A program made the translations under genes and the position numbers. From NCBI GenBank assembly GCA_016191165.1, contig JACPPF010000105.1, positions 1 through 52,353 on the forward strand: a stretch of 52,353 nucleotides of DNA, given 5' to 3'. Numbering within the stretch: the first letter of the stretch is position 1; each line of letters starts with the position of its first letter. This document shows positions 8,437 to 16,575 of the stretch, one piece after another. Under the pieces are notes generated by a model, which made no database searches, had not been told where the DNA came from, and saw nothing but the letters and a program-made list of their open reading frames with translations. The DNA is from Planctomycetota bacterium (GTDB taxonomy: Bacteria; Planctomycetota; Planctomycetia; Gemmatales; Gemmataceae).

Positions 8437-9690
8437 CGATTCCGCCTTGAGCTCATGCAACGGCTCAAGCCGCCGCAGCCGCGGCCACCACAGCGCCGCC
8501 GCCACGACGACAACGAGCGTCCCGGCCCCGCCCGCGACAACGGCGGGAACCAATCCCAGCCACGCCGCCGTGATTCCCGACTCAAACGCGCCAAGCTGAT
8601 TCGTCGAGCTGATGAAGACCGAGTTGACCGCGGCAACCCGGCCGCGCATCGAATCAGGCGTCAACATTTGCATGAGCGTCCCGCGAATGACGACGCTGAT
8701 GTTGTCGAAGGCGCCGATCAAGAACAGCATCGCAAACGAGAGATAGACATTTTCCGAAAGCCCGAAACCGATGGTCGCGAATCCGAATAGCGCGACCGAC
8801 CCGAGCAGCGCGAGGCCGGGCCGGGCGAGCGGTCGGCGATGCGCCATGGCCATCGCCATCACGAACGCTCCGATCGCCGGGGCCGCCCGCAGGATGCCGA
8901 AGCCGACTTCATCCACATCCAGAATCTTCTTCGCAAACGCGGGCAACAGCGCGACCGACCCGCCCAGGAAAACCGCGAACAGATCGAGCGTGATTGCCGC
9001 CAGCAACAGGTCGGTCCGCCACACAAATCGAATGCCCGCGAGCAGCGCGCGCGCGGAGCGCGCTTCCACCGGGGACCCACCTCCCTCTGCGGGAGAGGAG
9101 TTGGCGGTTTCGCGCGGGTAAATAAACGCGACCATGCCGATGCAGATCAAAAGCCCGGCGATCGTTCCACAGAAGGCCATGCCAGGCGTGCCGGCCAGGA
9201 GGCCGCCGACCGCCGGTCCCGAGACGGCTGCAACCTGCCAGCCACTCACCGACCAGGTCACCGCGTTGCCCAGCATCCCCGGCCCCACCACGAGCGGGAT
9301 CAGCGACGATCGCGCCGGCATCCCCAGCGCCCGGCTCACGCCCGCGAGAGCCAGGAAAACAAAGATCAGCCAGACCGGACCATCGTAGAGCGACACCAGC
9401 GCCAGCCCGAACGATGCCGACGCCATCGTGAAATGAGCCAGCATCAATAGGTACTTTCTGCTAAACCAGTCCGCCGCCTGCCCCGCCGGCAGAGCAAGCA
9501 AGAGCAGCGGCAGAAACTGCGCCAGGCCGCCATAGCCGAGCATCGCCTCAGAATTCGTCCGGCGAAAGATCTCCCACTCCGCAACGGTGAACTGTACCTC
9601 CGCACTCGTGGCCGCCAAAACGTTCGACGCCAGCAGCAACGCGAAGTCGCGCCGACGCAACGCGGCATAGGGATCATGGGCGTCTGGCAT
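8434..9690 (-). CDS. MFS transporter, EntS/MFS_3-like
   Basis: A 418-residue major facilitator with about 12 hydrophobic segments. The start is placed at 9690 (MPDAHDPYAALRRRDFALLL), because the extra 23 residues from the ATG at 9759 are not family-like and would overlap the divergent promoter region. The RRRDFALLLASNVLA opening and the WFSRKYLLM loop between TM2 and TM3 fit the MFS_3/enterobactin-exporter type. The substrate is unknown. The stretch ANSSPAEGGGSPVEARS, in the centre of the protein between TM6 and TM7, is encoded by a GGGAGAGG-type repeat half (about 9070-9102), so a repeat seems to have entered a tolerant loop. Confidence 0.88.
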   Translation of the reverse strand: MPDAHDPYAALRRRDFALLLASNVLAATSAEVQFTVAEWEIFRRTNSEAMLGYGGLAQFLPLLLLALPAGQAADWFSRKYLLMLAHFTMASASFGLALVSLYDGPVWLIFVFLALAGVSRALGMPARSSLIPLVVGPGMLGNAVTWSVSGWQVAAVSGPAVGGLLAGTPGMAFCGTIAGLLICIGMVAFIYPRETANSSPAEGGGSPVEARSARALLAGIRFVWRTDLLLAAITLDLFAVFLGGSVALLPAFAKKILDVDEVGFGILRAAPAIGAFVMAMAMAHRRPLARPGLALLGSVALFGFATIGFGLSENVYLSFAMLFLIGAFDNISVVIRGTLMQMLTPDSMRGRVAAVNSVFISSTNQLGAFESGITAAWLGLVPAVVAGGAGTLVVVVAAALWWPRLRRLEPLHELKAES

Positions 9691-9750
9691 GGTCGGATCT
9701 CGAAGGCGGCGAAAAAGCGTTTCACTTACTTTAGGACGCCAGCCATTTTC

Positions 9751-9780
9751 TTGCTGCAAAATCGGACCCGTTGGTATAGA
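9751..9780 (+). promoter_or_regulatory. candidate promoter for the giant dehydrogenase gene
   Basis: TTGCTG at 9751-9756 and TATAGA (within TATAGAAT) at 9775-9780, spacer 18 bases, 43 bases before the ATG at 9824. It lies in the divergent gap with the MFS gene. Confidence 0.4.
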
Positions 9781-9823
9781 ATCCTCTCAACCTTCCTTTT
9801 CCCCCCCCGCCGCGTGGTGTTTC

Positions 9824-12800
9824 ATGAAGAAGCTTCTCCTCCTCTGCCTTGCCCTCATCATCGCTGTCACTTCCTGGACACTCGCCCAGTCGGGTTCGCC
9901 GAATACCTGGGCCGCCGCTCAGTGGGTCTGGGATGAAGCCGACGCCAACAAGAATCCGCAGAACAACGAGCCGCGTTTCTTCCGAATGACGTTCACCCTC
10001 GACGCCAAACCAGCCAAGGCGGAGTTGTGGATCACGGCCGACAACCACTATGTCGCCTACGTCAACGGTCAAAAGGTCGGCTCGGACGCCGAGTGGAACA
10101 CGGTTGAACGCTACAATGTCGCGAAACATTTGATCGTCGGCAAAAACGTGCTCGCCATCAAGGCGACCAACCAGGGCGGCCCCGCGGGCCTTATCGCTCG
10201 CCTGCACGTCAAGTCCGCGGGCAAGAAAGATCACTTCATCGTCACGAATGAGAAGACGAAGGTTCGCCGCGGCGAAGCGAGGGTGGGGGACCCGGAATCC
10301 TGGACCAGGGCTGATTTCGATGACAGCACATGGTTCAACGCCATCGTCCTCGGCGACCCGACCATCGGCCCCTGGAACCTCGCGGGAAGCCCAGGACCGA
10401 AAGGCCCTGGGATCGCAGCCAAGGGCTACAACACCACCGAAGTGGTCAAGGTCAAGGGCCGCCTCTCGGCGCAGGAACAGATGAAGCACTTCGTCGTGCC
10501 GAAGGATTTCGTGATCGAACTCGTCGCCGCCGACCCGGTCATCATCAACCCCATCACGATGGTCATGGACGATCGTGGCCGCATCATCGTCAGCGAAAGC
10601 CACACCTATCGCTACGGCCCGCCTGGCTCCCCGATCAAGCCGTACGCGAACCCGGTGGTTCGCCTCGACCCCGACGGCAAAGGCGGCTTCAAGCGCACCC
10701 TGATTGCCGACGGCTTTGCGGACCCCGTCATGGGCATTGCTGTGAAGCGGGACAAATTGTGGTTGACGGCGAATAATTACCTATACACGTATGATCTGCC
10801 ACCGGGTGCTGACGCACCCGGCTCGGGGAAACCGCTTGCTACCAACAAGAAAACCATCGTCACCGACCTCAACAAGGCCTGGAACCCCTTCGGCATGTTC
10901 GTCCTCGAATGGGGGCCCGATGGCAAGCTCTACATGAGCGTCGGCAATCACAACATCAAGCTTACGAGCCCCGACCGTCAGGGAGGGGAGGCCGTCACCG
11001 GCCGCGGCGGCTCGGGCATCATCGTGCGCATGAACCCCGACGGCACCAAGATGGAGCGGCTCGTCCACGGCCTGCGCGTGCCGTACTCCTTCGAGATGGA
11101 TCCGTTCGGTCAGCTGTGGCTGCTGTCCAACGGCGAAGGCAACCCGAACCGCTTCGTGCGCGTCATCGAAGGCGTCGATTATCACTGCTACAGTCGCGGC
11201 GGCGTCGGCAACGACTGGCTGGCGGGCAACCATCCGCTCGCCCCGCCCTGTGAGGAACTCCACCGCGGCGCCAACACCCAGCTCATGCGCTATTACGGCG
11301 CCGCCTACCCGAAGGAATATCAGGGCAACCTGTTCCTGTGCAACTGGGGCGCGCATGGCTTCGCGGGCAACAACCGCGGCATCTTTCGCTTCGTCCCCGA
11401 CGAACGCAACAACATCAGCAAGCGCGAGCCGCTCGTCTGGTGCAAGGACCCCCACTTCCGCCCGAGCCACATCATGTACGACACCGACGGCAGCCTGTTA
11501 ATAGCCGACTGGTACGGCCGCGACGACGAAAGCGACATGACCGGCCGCATCTGGCGGCTGAAGTACGTCGGCAAGAACGCGCCGGTAGTGCATGAAAAAT
11601 TCGATTCGGAGTTGTGGAAGCTCGACGATTATGCAGTCGAGTGCTTGAGGTCGCCACATCATCTGATCCGCGAGATGGCGATGAAAGTTCTGACCAAACG
11701 TGGCGACAAGGTCGTTTCAAAGTTGGGTGAATTTGCAGAAAAATCGCCGGAGCCGCTCGGGGCGGCGTATGCTTTGTGGACGCTGCTACGGATCGACACC
11801 AAGGAGGCAAAGGTTGAACTTGGTAAACGATGCAAACATCGCGATTGGAAAGTGCGTCGCCTTGCCGCGAACTTCTTGCGAAACCATCCGGTTCCGAACC
11901 ACCCCGATACACTCGTTGACCTGCTCCGCGACAAGGATGCTGCGGTGTTGCTTGAGGCTGGCCTCGCCGCCATGAACGTGCTAGGGTCTCCGCGCGTAAC
12001 CATTCCTGCCACGATAGAATCCCTCAAGCTCGGCGGCGCCGCTGATCCGCATCTTCGTTACGAAGCCGCGTGGCATCTTGCCAAGCACGCCGACGAAAAA
12101 ACGATCACTACCCTACTAACCTCCGACGATGCCAACGTGCGTCTCGCGGGTCTGATCGCCATCGATGTCGCCTGTTACGAGAATTTCCCGACCAAGAAGG
12201 CCGCCCTCGCAGCGCTCGCCAAGGCGTTAGAAAACCCCGGCAAGCTCGATCACCAACTACTTCTTGAGGTGGCCAGGCTTGACGGCGACAAATCGATCGT
12301 GCCGGCCTTGGAGAAGCTGATCGCGCGCGATGATCTGCCGACCGCGACCATTGCGAAGGCGGTGCTCGTGCTCAAGGCGAAGGCGGGTGGGCTAAACAAA
12401 CTAAGCGCCGCGGCTGGCAAACGACTCATCGAAGCGGTCGAGAAGGGTTCGCTGCGCATCGCGTCCCCGGCGGATCAACTTGTCATGTTCGAGTTCCTCC
12501 AGAGCGAAGGGCCAACGCCGTTCGCGCTTAAACAGATCGCGGGGCAGTTGCGTTCGAACAACAAGGAACTGCGGCTCGCCGCGCATACCTTGGCCCGGCG
12601 GTTCGGGCCGAAGGCCTCATCCATGGCCGACGGGCTGTGGCCGAGCGTGCTCAATCCAAAGACGTCATTTGCGGATGCGATCGAATCCCTATCGACGATC
12701 GCCCGCGTCGAAAAGACATCGAAAAAGACCCAATGGGAGGAGCTCCTGAAACACAAGGACCCGTTGCTTCGCATGGAAGCTGTCCGCTGGTGGCGCAGAT

Positions 12801-13402
12801 TTGACAACGAACCGGAGTTCATTGCATTGTTGAATCAGCGTGCCGTCGATCTCTCGCAGAAGGATGCAAGGATGTTCGAGGAGTTGAACACGGTCGGGCG
12901 CCAGCTTTCTGGAAAAACGATTGGGAAGGAAATAAGCAAGGACGACCTGGCGACCCACGCCGTCAAGGAAATCGTCGCCATGCCGAAGTCCGACCGCTCC
13001 AAACGCGCCGCGATGGGCCTGCAAATTTTCGAGCGTAGCGCCTGCACCAAATGCCACACCACCGCGACGACGACCACGCTGCTCGCGCCGTCGCTCAAGG
13101 GCGTCGCCGCGCAGAAGGTCGAATACCTGATCGAATCGATCCTCTATCCGTCCCGGATCATCAAGACTGGCTGGGAAGTCGAGCTGATCGAACTGAAGAG
13201 CGGCAGAACGCTGACCGGCCTGGTGAAGGACGATGGAAAACACTTGCGTGTGCTCAATCTCGACAAGGACGAGCGCATCCTGAAGACCGACATCGACAGT
13301 CGGCGCCTGTCGAAAATCTCGGTGATGCCCGAAGGCCAACACGCAACGCTCAGCCGGCGCGAGTTTGTCGATTTGATCGCGTATTTGCAGACGTTGAAAT
13401 AA
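9824..13402 (+). CDS. PVC-type membrane-bound dehydrogenase with HEAT repeats and haem-binding CxxCH
   Basis: A 1192-residue exported protein starting with a clear signal peptide (MKKLLLLCLALIIAVTSWTLA). Domains in order: a jelly-roll, sugar-binding-like region (about 30-130); the PVC membrane-bound dehydrogenase beta-propeller (about 220-590, opening VPKDFVIELVAADP); an alpha-helical HEAT-like region (about 620-1000); and a C-terminal haem domain with CTKCH at residues 1074-1078 followed by the LIESILYPS signature. Such proteins are numerous in planctomycetes and are thought to oxidise sugars or alcohols in the periplasm and pass electrons to the attached cytochrome. The substrate is unknown. 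A small palindrome lies within its coding sequence at 10802. Confidence 0.92.
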   Translation: MKKLLLLCLALIIAVTSWTLAQSGSPNTWAAAQWVWDEADANKNPQNNEPRFFRMTFTLDAKPAKAELWITADNHYVAYVNGQKVGSDAEWNTVERYNVAKHLIVGKNVLAIKATNQGGPAGLIARLHVKSAGKKDHFIVTNEKTKVRRGEARVGDPESWTRADFDDSTWFNAIVLGDPTIGPWNLAGSPGPKGPGIAAKGYNTTEVVKVKGRLSAQEQMKHFVVPKDFVIELVAADPVIINPITMVMDDRGRIIVSESHTYRYGPPGSPIKPYANPVVRLDPDGKGGFKRTLIADGFADPVMGIAVKRDKLWLTANNYLYTYDLPPGADAPGSGKPLATNKKTIVTDLNKAWNPFGMFVLEWGPDGKLYMSVGNHNIKLTSPDRQGGEAVTGRGGSGIIVRMNPDGTKMERLVHGLRVPYSFEMDPFGQLWLLSNGEGNPNRFVRVIEGVDYHCYSRGGVGNDWLAGNHPLAPPCEELHRGANTQLMRYYGAAYPKEYQGNLFLCNWGAHGFAGNNRGIFRFVPDERNNISKREPLVWCKDPHFRPSHIMYDTDGSLLIADWYGRDDESDMTGRIWRLKYVGKNAPVVHEKFDSELWKLDDYAVECLRSPHHLIREMAMKVLTKRGDKVVSKLGEFAEKSPEPLGAAYALWTLLRIDTKEAKVELGKRCKHRDWKVRRLAANFLRNHPVPNHPDTLVDLLRDKDAAVLLEAGLAAMNVLGSPRVTIPATIESLKLGGAADPHLRYEAAWHLAKHADEKTITTLLTSDDANVRLAGLIAIDVACYENFPTKKAALAALAKALENPGKLDHQLLLEVARLDGDKSIVPALEKLIARDDLPTATIAKAVLVLKAKAGGLNKLSAAAGKRLIEAVEKGSLRIASPADQLVMFEFLQSEGPTPFALKQIAGQLRSNNKELRLAAHTLARRFGPKASSMADGLWPSVLNPKTSFADAIESLSTIARVEKTSKKTQWEELLKHKDPLLRMEAVRWWRRFDNEPEFIALLNQRAVDLSQKDARMFEELNTVGRQLSGKTIGKEISKDDLATHAVKEIVAMPKSDRSKRAAMGLQIFERSACTKCHTTATTTTLLAPSLKGVAAQKVEYLIESILYPSRIIKTGWEVELIELKSGRTLTGLVKDDGKHLRVLNLDKDERILKTDIDSRRLSKISVMPEGQHATLSRREFVDLIAYLQTLK
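10802..10821. repeat. REP-like palindrome inside the dehydrogenase coding sequence
   Basis: CCGGGTGC-TGAC-GCACCCGG is a perfect 8-bp stem with a 4-base loop. It encodes the Pro/Gly/Ala-rich loop PPGADAPGSGKPL between two propeller strands, a site that would tolerate an insertion. Confidence 0.6.
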
Positions 13403-13407
13403 TCCCC

Positions 13408-13453
13408 TCTTCGTTTAGCGCCCGCGTGGCGCCGTGCGGGCGCTAAACGAAGA
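13408..13453. terminator. palindromic repeat after the dehydrogenase gene
   Basis: A perfect 18-bp inverted repeat (TCTTCGTTTAGCGCCCGC and its complement) around a 10-base loop, 5 bases after the TAA of the dehydrogenase gene. It could terminate that transcript and separate it from the uxaB-like gene that starts 19 bases later. Confidence 0.6.
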
Positions 13454-13471
13454 CAAGAAACCCCACATGCC

Positions 13472-14587
13472 ATGAATCCTCTCCCCGAAACCATCCTGCA
13501 ATTTGGCGCTGGCCGCTTCTTGCGCGCCTTCTTCGATCGCTTCGTGCAACACGCCAACGAGGCTGGCCAGAACGTGGGCTGCATCGTCGTCGTGCAGCGC
13601 TCGGCCGACGAACGTTCCGATTTGCTCAATTCTCAGCCCGAAGGCTATCAGGTTCTCGTACGCGGCTATCAGGACGGCGAATTGATCCAGCGCCGCGAGA
13701 ACGTGCGGTCGATCAGCCGGGTGCTGCTGGCCGACAAGCAATGGCAGGACGTGCTGGCACTGGCGAAATCGCCCGAGCTGCGCGTCATCGTCACCAACGC
13801 GACGGAGTCGGGCTACGTGCTCGACGCGCGCGATCAATCCGATTCCGCGCCGCCCGAGACGCTGCCGGCCAAGTTGACGCAGGTGCTGTGGAGCCGATTC
13901 CAAGCCGGGGCGGCGCCATTGACGCTGTTGCCCTGCGAGCTGATCGAATGCAACGCGGATAAGCTGGCCGAATTGATCGTGATGCAAAGCCGGGCGTGGG
14001 GTCTGCCTGACGATTTTCGCGCCTGGGTGCGCGGCGACTGCGTCTGGCTCAATAGCCTGGTCGATTGCATCGTCACGATGCCCGAGCCGGCGCTGGCCAA
14101 GGCCGAGCCGCTGCTCATCTGCGCGGAGCCGTATCATCTGTGGGCGCTCGAGAGACCCGGCGAAAAGAAGGCGACGCTGTTTGAACATCCGGCCATGCGC
14201 CTCGCGGACGACATCTCGCCGTTCTTCTTGCGCAAGGTTCGCATTCTCAACGGCACGCACACGGCGATGGTCGGCAAGTTTCACGGGAAGTTCGAGACCG
14301 TGCAGAAGTTGCTCGCGGATCGCGTGGCCGCACGCTGGATTCGCGATCTGATGTACGGCGAGATCGTGCCGACGCTGGCCCATCGCATCGACCTGGTGCC
14401 GCAATTCGCGGATGAAACGTTTGAACGTTTTCGCAATCCGTTCACCAATCACAAGTTGGCCGACATCGCCAAGGGGCAGGCCGTCAAGGTGAAGATGCGT
14501 CTGGAGCCGACGCGCGAGGAGTACGAAAAATTGTTCGGCAAACCGCCGGCGCGCATCGTCGAGGCGATGAAGCCGCTTGCGGCTTAG
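13472..14587 (+). CDS. uxaB: tagaturonate reductase-like mannitol dehydrogenase family protein
   Basis: A 371-residue NAD-dependent oxidoreductase of the UxaB/mannitol dehydrogenase family; UxaB interconverts tagaturonate and altronate in galacturonate breakdown. The N-terminus ILQFGAGRFLRAFF is the family dinucleotide-binding loop, and the catalytic stretch KVRILNGTHTAMVG is well conserved. It is about 110 residues shorter than the E. coli enzyme, mostly by lacking the C-terminal part. No other hexuronate genes are adjacent, so the exact substrate is inferred. No clear ribosome site precedes the ATG. The TAG stop is encoded by the palindrome at 14570-14630. Confidence 0.78.
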   Translation: MNPLPETILQFGAGRFLRAFFDRFVQHANEAGQNVGCIVVVQRSADERSDLLNSQPEGYQVLVRGYQDGELIQRRENVRSISRVLLADKQWQDVLALAKSPELRVIVTNATESGYVLDARDQSDSAPPETLPAKLTQVLWSRFQAGAAPLTLLPCELIECNADKLAELIVMQSRAWGLPDDFRAWVRGDCVWLNSLVDCIVTMPEPALAKAEPLLICAEPYHLWALERPGEKKATLFEHPAMRLADDISPFFLRKVRILNGTHTAMVGKFHGKFETVQKLLADRVAARWIRDLMYGEIVPTLAHRIDLVPQFADETFERFRNPFTNHKLADIAKGQAVKVKMRLEPTREEYEKLFGKPPARIVEAMKPLAA

Positions 14588-14630
14588 CGTTCGCTTGGCG
14601 ACGCGCGAGCGCTAAGCCGCCAAGCGGCTT
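14570..14630. terminator. palindrome covering convergent stop codons
   Basis: AAGCCGCTTGCGGCTTAGCG and its near complement CGCTAAGCCGCCAAGCGGCTT form the arms. They carry the TAG of the uxaB-like gene (14585-14587) and reach the TAA of the ComEA-like gene (14629-14631, other strand). A likely bidirectional terminator and REP-like element. Confidence 0.7.
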
Positions 14631-15276
14631 ACTCGAAGCGCACATACGGCCGCAGGTTTTCGATCGTTTTGGGCCCGATGCCAGGCACCCGGCGCATGTC
14701 GGCCACGGTTGTAAATGCGCCCTTTTCCCGCACATCGAGAATGCGTTGCGAGAGCTTGGGGCCAATGCCGGGCAGTTTCTGCAATTCTTTTTGGCTGGCC
14801 TGATTGACGTTGATCGGCTCCGTGAGCAAAAGGGCTTTCTTGCTGAGCCGGGCCGTGCGCGGCTTGCTCTCGCGCGGCATGGGTTCGTCGTCGTCAAAGG
14901 CCGTGTAGGATTCATGCTGCGATACAAACAGGCGGGGGCGCAGTCGTTCGAGCGTCTTGGGGCCAATGCCGGGAACCTGGCGCAGATCATCGACGCTTCG
15001 GAACGGCCGATGGTCGATGACGCGCTGGGCCAGGGCGTCGCCGAGGCCGGGAAGCAGACGCAGTTCGCCCCGCGTCGCGCGATTGAGATCGAGTGCCGGC
15101 GCTGGCTGTTCGCGCGCGCTGACAGGTGAAGCATCCGGTTGCGACGTCTCGCGCGACCAGCGCCCCAGGAGGAAAAACAGGCACGCGGTCACCATCAGCC
15201 CCAGCGCGAACTGCACACCGACCGGCCAGGAAGCCGGCGGCTTGGCGATCTCGCGAGTGCGCTGGGCCAGGTCCAT
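14629..15276 (-). CDS. membrane-anchored ComEA-like helix-hairpin-helix protein
   Basis: A 215-residue protein with one N-terminal transmembrane segment (about 20-42, VQFALGLMVTACLFFLLG) and two copies of the ComEA-type double helix-hairpin-helix. The first is at about 63-115 (LNRATRGELRLLPGLGDAL, VPGIGPKTLERLRP), the second at about 153-213 (VNQASQKELQKLPGIGPKL, VPGIGPKTIENLRP). A charged linker separates them. ComEA binds double-stranded DNA at the outer face of the membrane during competence; a similar role is inferred. Two HhH pairs instead of one is unusual for ComEA. It converges on the uxaB-like gene with a shared palindrome. Confidence 0.85.
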   Translation of the reverse strand: MDLAQRTREIAKPPASWPVGVQFALGLMVTACLFFLLGRWSRETSQPDASPVSAREQPAPALDLNRATRGELRLLPGLGDALAQRVIDHRPFRSVDDLRQVPGIGPKTLERLRPRLFVSQHESYTAFDDDEPMPRESKPRTARLSKKALLLTEPINVNQASQKELQKLPGIGPKLSQRILDVREKGAFTTVADMRRVPGIGPKTIENLRPYVRFE

Positions 15277-15591
15277 ACGGGAACCCCGCGAAGTGGCGGA
15301 AACGATGATTAGAGTCTAGTGGGGCGAATCGCCAGCGCCTACGAAAAAAAGGCTTTTCTTGCGATTCACGGTTTCCGCCCAGAAGTTGCGTAACCTCGGG
15401 TGCGGCGAAGCGGAGCTTCGCGGACGTGCGTTCCCAAACGGAGTTTGGGAACGAGTGGAACGAGTGGAGGAGGTTTCGGTGGACAACCGGCGGCCTGCGC
15501 TTATGATGAATGAGAATTGACCCCGCCATCGTGCCTCTCCGCATGCCGCACGTTCTTGGTTTATCCGTCCTGCCTCGAGGGAGTTTTCATC
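15277..15591. other. 315-bp divergent intergenic region with hairpins
   Basis: No gene was seen. It holds two perfect hairpins, CGAAGC-GGA-GCTTCG at 15406-15420 and GTTCCCAAAC-GGA-GTTTGGGAAC at 15430-15452. They share the GGA loop and so look like members of one repeat family. A promoter for the next gene lies at 15480-15507. Confidence 0.6.
15480..15507 (+). promoter_or_regulatory. candidate promoter for the exported protein gene
   Basis: TGGACA at 15480-15485 and TATGAT at 15502-15507 with a 16-base spacer, 84 bases upstream of the ATG at 15592. Confidence 0.42.
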
Positions 15592-16497
15592 ATGCGCCGG
15601 CTTTCGATTTCGCTGCTGCTTCTGGCCTTGTCCCCGCTCGCCAATCCGTGTGAGGCCGGCGGCAAGGACAAGAAGACGCCCGCCAAGGAGGATAAGAAAG
15701 ACTACCTATTCGTCGTGCCCCCCGCCGGCGGGAAGGAAGTCAAACTGGTCGATTGGCGTTTCACCCTGGGCACGCGGAAGTTTTCGCTTTCCGAGACGCC
15801 CGGGCCGGAATACCTCGAGATCCGCGAGGAAAAATCGACGACCTACCGCAACGGCATCCTCACGCTCATCCCGCTGAATAGTGTCAAGAAAATCACCTAT
15901 GATCGCGCGAAAAAAGGCATCGCCGTGATCGCGCTGCAAGCCAACGGCGACGAGACAACGCTGGTGGGCCACACGAAATTCACCAGCAACAAGATCACCA
16001 TCGAGGCCGACGCGATCCTGGATGGCCTCGGCTCCGCCACCGTGAAGTTCAACGGCGGCACCGACAAGGGCTTGCACAGCGTGATCTTCCCCGCGCCGAA
16101 ACCAGCCGCCAAGGTCGAAGGCGCGCAGGCGACCGTCATCGCCGATGATAAGGAAAAATCCCAGCATCCCGCCTACGATATTCAGGCCCTTTACCTGACC
16201 AACGGGCAGTACCGCGTGCTGCCCTACATCATGTTCAAGAAGACGGTCAAGGTCGATCTCGCCAAGCTGGCAGGCCTGCGCTACGTGCCACCGGTGGACA
16301 AGAAAAAGGCGTCGAGCGATTATGAGATCACATTGAAAGACGGCGCCAAACATACGCTCAGTCTTTTGACCACGATCGCGGTGGACAAGAAAAAGATGAC
16401 GTTTGTCGGCCTGGTCGGCCGCGTGCCGGTCGGGTATCGGTTGTTCATGCTGGATGCGATTTACGAATATCGCGCGGCCGAGGAAAAGAAGGAATGA
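15592..16497 (+). CDS. exported protein of unknown function
   Basis: A 301-residue protein with a signal peptide (MRRLSISLLLLALSPLANPCEA) followed by a lysine-rich stretch. The start at 15592 has a GAGGGAG ribosome site; an ATG at 15517 would put unrelated residues before the signal. The mature part seems mainly beta-strand (KEVKLVDWRFTLG, GILTLIPLNSVKKITYD, HTLSLLTTIAVDKKKMTFVG). I recognise no domain. Two similar KKI/KKM hydrophobic strands suggest a repeated beta unit, but this is weak. It is followed by a perfect 25-bp palindrome. Confidence 0.7.
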   Translation: MRRLSISLLLLALSPLANPCEAGGKDKKTPAKEDKKDYLFVVPPAGGKEVKLVDWRFTLGTRKFSLSETPGPEYLEIREEKSTTYRNGILTLIPLNSVKKITYDRAKKGIAVIALQANGDETTLVGHTKFTSNKITIEADAILDGLGSATVKFNGGTDKGLHSVIFPAPKPAAKVEGAQATVIADDKEKSQHPAYDIQALYLTNGQYRVLPYIMFKKTVKVDLAKLAGLRYVPPVDKKKASSDYEITLKDGAKHTLSLLTTIAVDKKKMTFVGLVGRVPVGYRLFMLDAIYEYRAAEEKKE

Positions 16498-16500
16498 CCC

Positions 16501-16560
16501 ACCAGCCCGGAGCGCAAGCGACGGGTAGGCAACGCCCCGTCGCTTGCGCTCCGGGCTGGT
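16501..16560. terminator. perfect 25-bp inverted repeat between convergent genes
   Basis: ACCAGCCCGGAGCGCAAGCG plus ACGGG and its exact complement flank a 10-base loop. It lies 3 bases after the TGA of the upstream gene and 15 bases before the end of the convergent amidohydrolase gene. A related, decayed copy is at 35076-35141. Likely bidirectional terminator and dispersed repeat. Confidence 0.75.
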
Positions 16561-16575
16561 AAACGAAGGCGGCGA

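Noticed and set aside
9689-9823. N-terminal extension of the giant dehydrogenase
   Set aside because: The extra 45 residues are Arg/Ser-rich, precede a clear signal peptide and overlap the divergent promoter region.
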